This document shows positions 36,651-50,520 of a stretch of DNA of 64,000 nucleotides, in pieces. The position numbers and the translations under genes were made by a program. This stretch comes from Nageia nagi (lineage: Eukaryota > Pinophyta). Where the stretch lies: positions 175,522,001 through 175,586,000 of the forward strand of contig JBITNC010000001.1 of the NCBI GenBank assembly GCA_050084985.1, given 5' to 3'. Each line of letters opens with the position of its first letter. Positions within the stretch are counted from its first letter, which is position 1. A model generated the notes under the pieces. It saw only the letters and a program-made list of their open reading frames with translations, ran no database searches and was not told the origin of the DNA.

Positions 36651-37555
36651 GATTGTGTATATCAAATTATGAACCTAAAATGCAATTTAGACAAATAAAT
36701 CATTCAACATAATTAATCATGAACATATTCGATAATACACATCAATAATAATAATGATATTATATTCTAAAGTATTTGAATACAAAAGGTGAGTTTTTAT
36801 TGATCTGTTGTAATCAGCATTGACAGCGATCGTTGTGGATTGGTAACAATCAGTACGGATCGATAACGATTGAAGCACGACTCTACATTCTCTATGCCAT
36901 CATTGTGTTTGTTGTAAACCTTTGGCCTTTATTATCGATCTAGTGAATCACCATCGACCAATCTTTGAATCGTTGATGATCGGATCTGTATGCACTGGAG
37001 TAATCTTTACAAAATTTTGAAGTGTTTTGTCTATTCCTTGTTGTTCTCCTTTACGCTTAATTCTGTCATTATTTTTTTGTATTGACCCTGCACATTGAAA
37101 ATGAACAAAGCATCAAAAGCATACCTATTCATACATATTAATCAGCAAATGAATAACATAATATGGAAATATATCTAATATGAGATTTGCTATTAATCAA
37201 GCTTACAACCTTTTGCTAATAATCTCCTGATTTGATTTCGGTAGAGCTTTGCTACCATAGGATTGGGTCCCTTTGTTCACATACAAAGCTTCAATTTATA
37301 AGCTTCAAGATTTGTTATTCATTTGTTTTGGCATCCCAAGATTCTAGGTAACCCCTTGAACTAAATTCTAACGTGTTATTATCTTCCATCTATATTCATG
37401 ATTGCAAATTGTATGTATTAGGCTATTCTAGGCTTAGATTTGTTTGTTGTTTAACTGTTCATGGATCGTCACCGATTTTTTAGCGATTATATATTAACAT
37501 TAGAATGGTCACTCTATGGTCATTTTTTAATGACAAGGGTCATAATACCACTTGT

Positions 37556-37564
37556 TTTATATAT
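37556..37564 (-). promoter_or_regulatory. TATA box of element E
   Basis: TATATAAAA on the - strand, about 1.3 kb into the LTR and just downstream of the tandem array. The 3' LTR has the same motif near 10840. It is the best candidate for the U3/R promoter. Confidence 0.55.
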
Positions 37565-37957
37565 GTTTGAAAAGATTGATCCGATAATATAATTTTAAAT
37601 CTTATTTAGTGCTTTTATAAGGAGTTATAATACATAATAAATTCTTTATTGAAGCCTCGATGTACTTTACTTGCAATCATGAGTTCATTTTAAGATTCCT
37701 GGGAGTTTTTCTGGAGTAAACAAAATAGGCTAGAGTCAGTAGATAAAAGCATTCCAGAATGAAATGATGACATCATAGAGGATAAGATAGTCATGTTTTG
37801 GTAAAGTCTGGGTTCCAAAGATGATGAGGTCAGTGTGGGTGAGTAAAAAGGTCAGAGTTTGTAAATTAAGTGTTTTGAAAGGAAATGATAAAGCTCAGTT
37901 GTGGAAAAGCTCAGGTTCTAGAGATGATGAGGTCAACAAAGAGTGACCAAATAGCCA

Positions 37958-38640
37958 GAGCCAGTGAGTAGAGCATTCTGGAAGGAAATGATAAAGCTCA
38001 GTTATAGAAAAGCCTAAGTTCTGAAGATGATGAGGTCAGTAAAGAGTAACCAAATAGCTGGAGCCGGTGAGTAGAGCATTCCAGAATGTAGAGATGATGA
38101 TGTCATAGGGAGAATGATGTTCACATTTTTGAATGAAACTGGGTCCCGAAAGTGATGAGGTCATCAAGGAGTGATCAAATAATCAGAGCCAGTAAGTAAA
38201 GCATTTTGAAAGTATGAAGATGACATCATGGGGAGAATGATGTTCACATTTTTGAGTGAAACTAGGTCCTAGAAGTGATGATGTCATCAAGGAGTGATCA
38301 AATAGCTAGAGCCAATAAGTAAAGCATTCCAGAAGTATGAAGATGATGTCACAGGGAGAATGATGTTCACATTTTTGAGTGAAACCAGGTCCCAGAAGTG
38401 ATGACATCATCAAGGAGTGATCAAATACCTAGAGCCAGTAAGTAAAGCATTCCAAAAGTATGAAGATGATGTCATAGGGAGAATGATGTTCACATTTTTG
38501 AGTGAAACTGGGTCTCAAAAGTGATGACATCATCAAGGAGTGATCAAATAGCTGGAGCTAATAAGTGGAGCATTTCAGAATGTAAAGATGAGGCCAGTGA
38601 GAGATCAAATCATAGTTATCAAGAAGCTATATCATCTGCA
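37958..38640 (-). repeat. 122-125-bp tandem repeats in U3 of element E (5' LTR)
   Basis: GAGCCAGTRAGTARAGC landmarks at about 37958, 38061, 38186, 38309, 38432 and 38555, the same spacing as in the 3' LTR. The expansion therefore predates this insertion. Confidence 0.87.
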
Positions 38641-38886
38641 ATCTACCCCATTTTATTTCCTTTCCTGTTACTTTTTCTACGCCCAATAGATAAGGAACCA
38701 ACCTTCTCTAGAGATCAGACTGTCCCCCTAGTCTGTTCTTTATTTACTTTGGTTAAGATTGTTCATGGTGCATATATTACATAATCTTAATCAACAATTA
38801 TTTTAATGTGATATATATTAGAAAAAATACTTGTTTTATTTATTTATTTATTAAATTAAATATAGGGTTTATTTTAAGTGTCTACA

Positions 38887-38891
38887 CTACT
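38887..38891. repeat. Target-site duplication of element E (right)
   Basis: CTACT, identical to 9931-9935. Confidence 0.93.
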
Positions 38892-39880
38892 ATGAAGAGA
38901 TATTTCCATGATTATTTTAAGAAGTATGTAAAGTATCAACAACATGCCAATTTGACATGCACACCCTCTCAATCATTAAAACCTATTCAAGATATGTGAT
39001 CATTCTCTAGATGGGGCTTTGATCTAAATGATCAATTCAACCCACCTTCATTTGGAGGATATAAGTTCATAATTACCACCATTAAATATTTCACAAAGTG
39101 GGTAGAGGTAGCCCCCATGGTATCCACTAAGGGTCCTAAGATTATGGAATTCATTAAGCATAATATCATTAGTTAGTTTGGTATCCCTTCGTGGATCATC
39201 TTAGATAATGGTCTAAAATTCAAAAATAAGGACATACAAAGCTTTTTCTACCAGTATAATATTAAACATAGACTTTTTATGCCTTACAACCAATAGGGTA
39301 ATAGATAGGCAAAAGCAACCAATAATACCATAGTGGTAATCCTTAAGAAAACTATTAGCATATCACATAGAAATTGGCACACTTAGATACCACTAGATTT
39401 TTGGGCCTACATAACCAAAATTCATACTCTTATAGGTGCTACACCATTCTTGATAGTATACAAGGTTGACTATGTGATGCCCCTAGAGCTTGAGATCCCA
39501 TCCTTGTGAATTCAATTGTCAAATCTTCTTCCAAAACCTGAGGCTCAAAAAGCTTGATTAGATCAATTGGTTTTGTTGTATGAGAAGCATGTTAATACCT
39601 TGGAGTACTTTAAAGTATATCAAAATCATCTAAAGAAATCCTATAGTAAAAGGATCAAACCACATGAATTTTAGATAGGTTATGTGATTTTAAAATAAAA
39701 TCACCAACATTCACACTTGGAGTGGGTTCTAATAAATAAATTTGCTCCAAACTAGTTGGGGTCCTATGTTATTAAACAAAAATTTAGATTAGGGGCATAC
39801 TACTTGGTTGCCTTAGAAGGGGTAAAAGAGGCTAAACCTATCAATATTATACACCTTTTTCCCTTCCACATCTAGGGGGG
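38887..39880 (+). pseudogene. Ty3/gypsy element Z, integrase remainder
   Basis: Continues the HHCC finger cut at 9935 (GYY-stop-PT joined to MKRYFHDYFKKYVK). The core has FDLNDQFNPP, ILDNGLKFKN and a damaged third motif (GNR-stop-AKATN, the catalytic Glu replaced by Lys). After about 120 more codons the C-terminal part (GAYYLVALEGVKEAKP, then INIIHLF) ends near 39870. Stops occur every 20-60 codons. No 3' LTR for Z could be recognised downstream. Confidence 0.85.
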
Positions 39881-40892
<1,012 letters not shown>

Positions 40893-41249
40893 TAGCACAT
40901 AATCCATAAAAAATTACATAAAGCATCCTAAATGATCTAGTACAAAAATATCACCTAGAAACATGCACCCAACTCATAAGTCCTATCTAGACTATGTAGT
41001 CTAAACTAGCAAAATGTATGTGTCCAGTCACCATCATCCACCCTCAAATCTATCTAGATGAGAATGGAGATCTATCACAATGTTTCATAATATAATGGAA
41101 TGTATCTCAAGCTCACTCCCTTGTGTGTCTAACCCTATCATGTGTATGGGATGTTGCATGTGATGAGCTCACCACATGCACACTCTTGGATGTCCCCTTT
41201 GTTCTATATGTCATGTTTTATGAACTTGATGGGATGTTTGGAAATGGAA

Positions 41250-41700
41250 TCTTCCTCTATATGAACATTGTATCATATATCATGATCCACCTAATCTAAA
41301 TCTATATCCATCTACTCATGCTAGTAATAATCTATGTCATATTCTACTCTCTCTGACTAGGCTTGACACTCTCTAGCTATCTAATCTCTAACCTCTAGTG
41401 GATCTCATTCTCATGGTAATCCATATATTGGACTCTTTGATAGAGATTTACCTCACTAATATTACTCTCCTTCTCTTGTACCCTACTCTTCTCTATATTA
41501 TTCTCTTTCTCAGTAAGTTGATGCTCTCACTCAGTAAGTTAGCACTCTAGATATGTTATCCTTTCCTCTATGATTGCTATACTAGGATTAGTAATCCATA
41601 TTGGACCTCCCTCATCTCATTTGGGGGACCTTTATTTATGTCTAAATCACCTTTGCAAGGACTCACCCTCACCCTCTACTACCTCCTCCTCAACCCATGT
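41250..41700 (-). pseudogene. Degraded coiled-coil coding fragment
   Basis: On the - strand a frame with a few stops reads as a charged coiled coil (IEERITYLEC, TEKENNIEKSRVQEKE, YHENEI), followed by low-complexity S/T/H-rich sequence toward 41150. The style resembles the accessory stretch at 47000-43590, but I could not align them. The family is not recognised. Confidence 0.35.
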
Positions 41701-43589
41701 TGATAAATCAAATTAGATGATAGGGTTCTTATCTAAAACTAATAAGTGATGGCATAAATGGAAGAGAAGAACATAAAATAATACAGATAACTCAGTTAGA
41801 AGAATGGTGGGTCAATCCTTTATTAACATAAATCATAATTATTTACAATTATATAATGTTTATTCACTCAATTCTCATACTCACTCACTATAAATAGTGT
41901 TCACACACTTCCACTGCACAAGATATATCCCTCTTTATCTATCTATGGTCCTCCTTTTATCAGTTTTATGTGGTGGGTTTGAAGAGTCATACCTTTTTGA
42001 TCATGTTGGAGGGAGTATTTAACACATGATAATTGATCATTAGTTACCCTTTTAGGATTTACCAATTTACTTAATATAATTCTCTCTTACCAACATCCTT
42101 CCCAACTTAATCATCTGACTTATCCTTGATTCATGGTCTAATATCATATTTGGTCCACAAGAAACTTTTGTTGTATGAATGCTCTATATTCCTACTCCTA
42201 AGTTCTCTTTATTTTTTCTATCAAAATTTATATACTCCTTCTACATTGAATTCATTTTCTCCTAGTGGTTAAAGGCACTAAATCAATAGTAGTCACAAAG
42301 TAGTTGGTGTAATTATACACAACTCAATATTGTGGCAGTTGATCACTTATCCATTCAACCTCATGTGGTTACACTAGGAAGCTAGTTAGTATGGCCCCAA
42401 TAGAATATAAAAACCAATAGTGTGTGGAACAATACAATATGATTTGAGAAGAGGGACCATGATAAAATTATAATACCTTATTCATCAATTGGGGTTCAGA
42501 TTCCTCCTCTAAAAATAATTATCAAGCATTCACCTTAATGAGCAATTCTTCTTCATAGATATCCAATTCTCAAGAATATGAATCTTTATTCTTAACAAAT
42601 TCATTATAAATGGTTATCAAGATGTGAATGGGAAGCTAAAAAAATTTATGCACATCTAAATTGGTCATAATAAAAATTTGAATTTCTCTTTCTTTTCAAT
42701 GTAGCCTTTTGAGTTCTTAGAATCCTAGTGAATTTCTCTCAGATTTACTTTGGTATTCAAAGATTTTAGATGATTAATTGAATTAAAGTCCTCCAACAAT
42801 GAATTACTTTTGGATTATTATTTCCATGTTGGTAAGTTTTGGTAAAACATTTAGTGTAATTGAATACCACTCCCACTTTTGATAATCTTACTAGTATTCA
42901 TCCTAGCACTCCATACATAAGAGATCATCGAATCAAGAAATCCTCGAGATGTTCTTATAGGGATCTCATTTTATTGCATTTAAACCAAAACTAAGGGGTC
43001 TCATAGGGCCAATATGAAAAGATAAATTACATTTTTATAAATTCCCATTCATACTTTAAAAATAGATGATGGGAATCCACAATTATTGTAAGGTCTTCAC
43101 CCTTAACATTTAATTTCCATACATCTATGTCAAGTCGATATATATTTTGTAAAATAAGGATTTGAACTCGATATGAGGACATTAGGGACTATTACTAGTC
43201 TAGTTTAGAATATGGGAAAAGTTCATAAGGGTCGTGATTAGAATTGTAGGTTCTATAGTAGAAATGGTTTTCCATTAGACTTCCCTTTTAGGAATGGCAA
43301 CTTCTTTATTGGGAGAGTTTATCTAAGGAAGTTGCCAAACACTTTTATCATTCATTCTTAGTCCCTTTTTATAATCTCTATTTTTATGTTATTTTTTTAT
43401 TAGCATTATTTATGCTTCTATTTTTATAATCATTTAACTAATCATAACTTCCTTCTTTTTTAATATCTTGTTAACACTTTGATTTTTACTCAACAAAAAA
43501 AAAGGAATTCATTTCATTACTTCCAAAATAATTACATTTACAAGAAGAAATTTCTTTATTAATCCCATAGTGTTACCCTTATTTCAAAA
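41701..43589. other. No supported gene; possible retroposon tail near 43490
   Basis: No convincing frame on either strand. ACTCAAC followed by nine A at about 43493-43502 resembles the poly(A) end of a plant LINE on the + strand, but no reverse transcriptase or endonuclease was recognised upstream. Confidence 0.3.
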
Positions 43590-46500
43590 AGATTTATATT
43601 TTTATGCATAGCCATGGCATAATACAAATTCTCTCCTACCAAATCACCACTTGGAGAGTCAAAATGGCTAAGAATTGGAGGTAGTGGACTGATGGGACCA
43701 AATTCAATTTGAGCAAAGTATTGTTCCCCCTATAAGATCAAAACCTTAAAGTTGTGTTCAATTTATCAATGGAGTTCTTCTAGTTCATACTTGATCCAGG
43801 TGACTCGAAATATATGGGTAGGCTCTTTGTTGATTAATTCCTCTATTTTTGTTATCTATTTAGCATGCACTTGATTATTCTTTTCTAGATCCCTAATTAT
43901 TCTTTTGATTGTTGCTTCTTGCTTTTGTTTCTTTTCCTCCAAGATGAATACTTGATTATTAATCAAGTTTAGCTCTTGGAATTTATTGATCAAGAGGGGA
44001 AAATGTTATTCAATATCCTTCACTCATGTTACAAAATTAGTCACTTAGGAATAAATATCAATCAAATAAGGATGTTTCTTCTACTCCATGATATGATGAA
44101 TATCCATACAGATAGCCTTATACTTCTCCATATTCTCTAGTAACTCCTTGAAAAATTTTGTTAATTACTCTTGGTGCTACTCAAAATCTTGCTCTTTTAT
44201 TTTATGCAGTTGTTTGAATTTTATTTTTGCTTTCACCACCTTTTCTACCTCTTTGGTGCATCGATATATTTCCTTTCTCAAAACTAGGATTTGTTCCAAA
44301 TCCTTTCTGATCGGGCAACCTCCTCTTACAATTATTTGGTCTATTCAAACAACTCAATTTTGACCCCTCTTTCTATCTTAAGAATTTTGTTGACCATATC
44401 CTTTGCAATAAATAGTTATTTAATATCCTTTTTTTATTTTTGTTGTATGATGTGTATTTCCATCTCTTTTTTAATCCAAAGTTCTTCTAGGTTAGCCTCA
44501 ATTTTGGATTATGGGTGGTCTGTAGTTTTGCTTATACTCCCCAACTATTGCATTCCCCTTAGGTCACTAATCTCTTGCTAATATTTGTTAGCCTCATCCT
44601 TGTTTATTTTTATCTTTTTGAACATATCCTCTTGATGATATTATTTGATCTAATTGAGTTCATATTGAGTGTAGGTATCTATAGATTTCAACTGATACTT
44701 GATGGATTGATTAGGGTGGAATTTGATGGAGGGAAAATATTTGTAAAATATGGTGTGGAGTTTAATGGTGTTGGTGGATTGGGTACTTTTGGAAATGATG
44801 GCATTGACCAGTTGTTCTAATATCTCAATGGTTTTATTTGGTGGGATGGAAGGTTAACTGACATGATTTTAAAGTTGATGGAAAATGGACTGGACAAACC
44901 ATGTAAGTTCTATATGCTAAAATTTATAGGTTCAATGGAATGCCTCAATATTTCTATTGACCTCTTCATTGATCAAATAGTGATTGAGGACCAAAAATTA
45001 GTTGTATTCTTTATATTGTACCATTTATTCCTTGCAATGTGGGAATATAGGATGGGTATGTTAAAGGGTCTAATAAATTGACTAATGGGGGCATTTTTGT
45101 ATTCATACATGGGCTAGTCCATGGATGGGTACTTGTTCCTATTCTATTGATATGATGAATGAATGCTTATGGGATGCTAGTGGGTTTTTCTATTGGTCAA
45201 GTTATGATCATAGTGGCCTCTACAAATTTGAGAGATAATGGTGGTTATTGGGATTGTAGATGACATAGTAGTGGGGATGGATACAAAAACATTTATGGTA
45301 GAATAAATAGGAACAAATATAGGAATAAAAATAGAAATAGAAATAGGAATAGATGTAAAAGTTGAAAGAGGATCCATAACTAGAATTGAGGAATCAGAGC
45401 TTGCTTAGATGGGTTGGGTAGTTTGGGTTGATACACCTAGGTGGATAGATGGTGATAGTGGAGCTCCTTCCTCATCAATATTATGTATCTAAATGTTGGG
45501 AATATCCATGATCATCCTTTTTGGAGGTGTCATTGGTTAATCAAATATGTTTGATGCACCTCTATTTTAGGTCCCTTCATTGATGTGTAATCTTTTCTTT
45601 AGGTGCTCCAAAAATTTATCTTTGATGCACTTAGTATCTGACTATTACCCCTTTTACCTTATCATGCTTTCCAAAGATGATCATATCATTTTGATGAAAC
45701 TATGGCTTGCCTTAAGTTTTTGTTCCTTTCTCTCCTTTTTTCTTCTAAACTCCTTAATGATATCCTAACATTGATTGCACTCAATCTTATATGGAAATTT
45801 GACCTCTAGGTAAATTGAGTTTAGTTTGGTGCACTATAAGAATATCTCATTAGTAGTCATGAAAACTTATATGGTGCTATCATACATCTATAGATAGATG
45901 ATTTCCCTCTTTGGTATCCTTGTGTGCCCTTGGATCATGTTCCATACCTCTTTGACCCATACAATGAAATTCACCATTTGATTATGTATGTCATTGTATA
46001 TCCCTACAATCGATTATGTGTTCTCCATATTGATCTATTCCATTGTGTTGATGACTTCCTCCCCTCTTTTTTCTATTATTAGTGTTTCTAATTTTGGTTT
46101 CTTGAAGGATAACCTTTGTAGGAAAAATATGGTAGCGAGCATAAAAAATGACATGTACTTGAATATGATGTTCTTCTTTATAATGTTTTTAACCAAATAA
46201 TCATTCAATCATAATTGCTCCAAAAATATATCAGTGAGTTGAAACTACTTATACTCATTCATTATATCAAAATCTATCATCGATTGGGACATCATGATGT
46301 GGTTGGCATTGTTGTTGTGATACATTCACTTAGAAATGACCACTTCCACTAGCCAAATATGCCATAGAATGATCAAATTTAGTTCAACCACTTTTATTTT
46401 CATCTTTGCTCCCATGAGTTACTGAACCAATACAATTTTTACTAGATCCCTCTTTACCATCATGTACTCATGGCTAACTTCTTCTTTAATATGATTTCTT

Positions 46501-47000
46501 ACTTGACCACTATTTATGTAATCTCATATGGTCTATCTAGCCATAGAATATTATTGTGGTGTTAGGTGTAAATAAATTTCATCATATTTCTAGAAGCTTA
46601 GAATTTTGTCATGATCATTAGGTTTAGAAAACCCACATTTGTGAATACCTTTAGCTTTTCTAGTTTTAGATTATCAATATCCAGCTTTGCTTTTGTAACC
46701 TTAAGATCCTCCAATTTAGTGGTATAGATGTATGACATAGACTCATCTATGCCCTCTACTCCATTTGGTATCTCCATGAAGTGGAATCTCAATGGGGATT
46801 TGACAAATCTATCCTTCTACTAATTGATTAAATGTGGTTGCCTCCTCTTGAGTGCCATTTTCTCTTCCTGCACCTCACTCTTTCATTACTAATTTTGATG
46901 AATTCTAATTTGATGGCTCTATAAATATTCACTACCTCTTACTATTTTGAATGCTCCACAAAGGTGAAAATAACTTCAAATTGTTTTCTAGTGTATGGTA
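43590..47000 (-). pseudogene. Long accessory coding stretch downstream of element G integrase
   Basis: About 1.1 thousand codons of decayed coding-like sequence on the - strand, in several frames. From N to C it has an IEIPNGVEGIDESM-like start (about 46790), charged segments (about 45980-45600 with VWVKEVWNMIQGHTRIP, then IIKEFRRKKERKEQKLK and FLEHLKKRL), an S/T/P/I-rich low-complexity part (45377-45177) and a coiled-coil C-terminus (about 44300-43800, NNQVFILEEKKQKQE, then IKRIIRDLEKNN). No retrotransposon domain is visible. It follows G's integrase on the same strand, so it may be an accessory ORF of G or a captured gene. I do not recognise the family. Confidence 0.45.
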
Positions 47001-47949
47001 TGTTTCCTTTATATGGTTTATGTTTAATGAGTAGTTTTTCATTTGGAATGGTGGTATTGTGGTTTTGTCAATGCATGTCAAAGACATGCATTGGTGGGTG
47101 AGGTGGTATATTGTGATCATTTAAAATTTTGATGGTGGAATGTTGGTCAACTATTCTTTCATGATGTGAATTTAATGCTTCTATACATTTTGTACTTATC
47201 ATTCATGTTCACTAGATTCTTGAGGTTGGGAATGACTACCACATGGAGCTTTTTACAATATTGATGTAATTTAAATAATTTTATTATCTTTTTATTTTGA
47301 TGCTTTGTAGGATTAATGTTTGAAGTTAAATTTATATAAATAGTACTCTTGTTATTTATTTTTTGGCCACTTTTTATCAATGAGTGATTTTATTCTTTTT
47401 ATTTGATCATGCAATGTTATTGGGTTGATGTATCTCAAGATGGTGGTGGCTTAGTTGATGAATGGTGATAGAATTTCAAACATGGAGTTGGAGCCATGAT
47501 TATAGTTACTAGTGTAAAATCATTGGAAGGCCTAAGAGGAGGCAAAATGGGGTTAAATTTAATACTATTTAGGAGCTACCACCTAGTTTTTATCATCCCT
47601 GTAGTGAGCAAAAATAGTGGGATAGTTAGTTAAGGTGTTGGTTTATTAGTTTTGTATCACAATCATGTAAATTTTGTGTATTTTTGGCAATGCTGATATT
47701 GCACTCTACTGATATCCCTATAGAGGGCAAAACTTTTATGTTGGTTTATTAGTTTTGTATCACATTCATGTAAATTTTATCATCTATATACTCTCCAACT
47801 TAATAAGATTTTTGGTGGGATGTCTAAACAACTGTAAGGAGGAAGAAAATATCCAACAAAATTCTAATCCTAATCTAAAATTCTATTTTATGTGTGTACT
47901 TATTTAAGTTTTATTATAAATATTATTTTATTTGGCTTCATCTTCTTTT
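47001..47949. other. No gene seen; spacer between G pol and accessory stretch
   Basis: AT-rich. A short direct repeat starts GTTGGTTTATTAGTTTTGTA at about 47636 and again at about 47740. No LTR boundary was recognised. Confidence 0.4.
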
Positions 47950-49060
47950 TGAGTAGTGTACTTTTTTAATCAAAGGCCATTTAAGAAACTTGATCGAATT
48001 TGGCTATCCAATGTTTGTAATTGTATGGTGCCTTCTCCTTTAATGTTATGGACAATGTAAGGTCTAAGCCACCAAATTCATAATTTCCCTAGGTGATGTT
48101 TATATCAACTATTGTATAAAAGGACTTTTTAACTAATTTTGAACTTTTTATTTTTGATATATCTATAATTCCATGCTTTTTGCCAATTCTTTTCTTGTAT
48201 TTAGTTATAAAGTGCTAGTCATCAATTCTCATCTAATTTTTCAAGTGTAGAAAGTCATTCTCATAATGATCAATTTTCATCAAGTCTAGTTGCTAACATG
48301 ATTTATAGGTATGGAACTTGGAATTCCATAGGGACTATTGCTTTGATTCCATATACTAATTTGAATGTTATTTTCTTATTTAATTTTTTATAAACTATAC
48401 GATATACCCAAAGTACGATTGGTAGTTTCTCTTCCCAATTTGACTATCTAATCAAAATAATTTTTTTCAATATTTTTTCGAAGATTTTGTTTACTACTTT
48501 GATAGTGCCATTTACTTTTGGGTGATAGGGGAGCTCTAATTATGTTGAATCATAAACTTGGTGAGTAATTCATTAATAGTGTGATTGATAAAGTGTTTAC
48601 CTTAATCACTAACAATTTCTTTTGGATACCCAAACCTTGTTATTATATTTTTATAAATAAACTTGGCTATCATTAATGTTCTGTAATATTTAATGGTTTC
48701 TACTTTTTCCCACCAAGTGAGATATTCTACTCTAGTAATAACGTACTTGGCTCCAAACTTTCTTGTTGGGGGTGATATTGATCCTACAAAATTGATCACT
48801 CATTTTTTGAATGCTTGTAGAGGTAACATTGGTTGAAGTGGGAGTTCATCCCTCACAAAACATCAACTAATTCATTGAAAAATATTGTAACTCTTTATAC
48901 ATAAGTGAGCATCGTGATATAAGGTGGGCAATAAGAACCCAACTTGTAGTACCTTTTTATTTGTGAGGTCTCCACCAAAGTGGCCACTCACTATTTTATC
49001 ATGTGTTTCTCTCATAATTTCATCACATTCATGTGGTAGAGCTACCCATCAAATTACCTC
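47950..49060 (-). pseudogene. Element G integrase
   Basis: On the - strand the zinc-finger region (SGHFGGDLTNKKVLQVGF, about 49000-48950) is followed by RDELPLQPMLPLQAF and the core. The core has NFVGSISPPTRKFGAKYVIT, then KFIYKNIITRFGYPKEIVSD (about 48799-48602) and PYHPQ-like decayed sequence toward 48500. This matches a common non-chromoviral plant Ty3/gypsy integrase. It has numerous stops and frameshifts and is inactive. Confidence 0.75.
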
Positions 49061-49299
49061 ATCCATTCCTATTTTGTAGATTTCCCTCAGTATAAGAGTA
49101 TATAACATCAATTTACTAAGAAGTTTCCTTTGTTATTTCGAAGATAATCCCTTACAAAATTTCCCTAATGCTAAAAATATTATTATTTCCATTAGATCCT
49201 CTAGGATTACTTCTACTTAGAATATATGGGCTCATGGCAAGTCATCATTGATTTTTTGCATTTCCCCATTATCGATTCTAGATAACATATCTTGTACTA

Positions 49300-50520
49300 T
49301 GTTTAGATTTTCTAGTATTACCACTACTTTAAATGTGAAATCCTGGAATAAAAATAACCATCTATAGATTCATCCTTGGATAATTGATTTGTTTAAGAGG
49401 TTTCTAAGGGCTTCATGATCTCTAAAAAAAATAAAGGTTATTTTCAGTAGATAGTGACAAAATTTTTGAAGAGTGTATACCATGGCTAGTGGTTCCTATT
49501 CAGTAATAGTACAATTCTTCTTTGCATCTACCATTTTACAGCTCATGAAGTAAATTGGATGATTGATCTTATCTTTACTAGCCTATGCTAATATGGCTTT
49601 GATTTATTGGATGCTTGCATCTATGTGTACATGGAACTCCTTAGTCCAATCCAAAAAATATTAAAATTAGTGCTTTAGATAGTTTAAATTTCAACATGTT
49701 GAAATTTTCTTAGAGTTGTAGTGACCAATAAAATGATCAATTATTTTTAGTTAGGTCATCGTTAGGAGCTACTATAGCTACATATTTTTTCATAAATTTT
49801 ATATAATAACCCATTGATCTTAAAAATACTTCTTTTATTATTTTTGGTAGGGGTATGTTTATTAGTATGATGAATTTTGTGGGGGGCCACCATTAATCCT
49901 AATTTATAGATTATGTGCCCTAGTAATACTCCATATGGTGTGGAAAAAAGGCATTTATTTAAATTAAGGAATATATATAGCTATCTACATCATTCAAACA
50001 TTAATATTAGGGCTTGTATGTGATCTTTCATCAAGCCATATATAATCCAATCATCTAAGTACACCTCTAGGAAATCATAAATAAAATCTTTGAAGGCTTG
50101 GACCATGATTCTAAAGAAAATAGATGGAGAATTATTAAGTTTGGATGGAATAAAATTATACATGAATGATCCCCATTTAGTTATAAATGTGGTCTTTGGG
50201 AAATCCTTTTGTGCAATTTGTACTTGATGATATCTAGAGAATACATCCATTAACAAGTATACTTCATTTTGGCTACATTTTGTAGAGTTTCTTTAGTGAA
50301 TGGTGTGGGGAGTGGATCATGTTCATAGGATTTATTAATTTCTTGAAAATTGACATAAATATATAGATCAATTATCTTTTGTGATTGGATTACCATCAAG
50401 CTAACCCATTTAGTGTTATCGGTGAGTGAGATGATGCCTACTTCTAACATTTGATCGATAATTTCTTTTACTCTTATTTTATAGTTGGGTCTATGTGGTC
50501 TTTTTTTATGAGGTTTACAA
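49300..50520 (-). pseudogene. Element G reverse transcriptase and RNase H
   Basis: The reverse transcriptase is readable across two frames: MLEVGIISLTDNTKWVS, then YVNFQEINKSYEHDPLP (50450-50250), MDVFSRYHQVQIAQKD and FLEVYLDDWIIYGLMKDH (50256-49990). The catalytic YLDD is at about 50066-50053. RNase H follows only as short decayed blocks down to about 49300. Gag and protease lie upstream on the same strand, integrase downstream, the Ty3/gypsy order. Confidence 0.78.

Larger units (their letters stand above)
9936..38886 (-). mobile_element. Element E: complete Tat-like Ty3/gypsy, hosting a copia insertion
   Basis: Two 2233-base LTRs in the same orientation (9936-12168 and 36654-38886) are flanked by CTACT duplications. 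On the - strand the order is 5' LTR, primer site, 1.8-kb leader, gag-protease, reverse transcriptase, RNase H, second RNase H, integrase, accessory ORF, 2.9-kb or longer 3' untranslated region, polypurine tract and 3' LTR. Dual RNase H and large size point to the Tat/Ogre branch. The copia element C1 (19071-29015) sits inside it; without C1 and its duplication E measures about 19,001 bases. Hand comparison of the first ~240 LTR bases shows 18 differences, 17 of them transitions, so the insertion is old and methylation-decayed. Confidence 0.95.
36654..38886 (-). repeat. 5' LTR of element E
   Basis: 2233 bases, the same length as the 3' LTR. It carries the same 122-125-bp array (about 37958-38640), and the TATA motif lies between the array and the LTR end in the direction of transcription. 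Confidence 0.95.

Noticed and set aside
44148-45081. Several + strand frames of 70-96 codons
   Set aside because: They lie opposite the decayed coiled-coil coding stretch of the - strand, which has the more protein-like composition.
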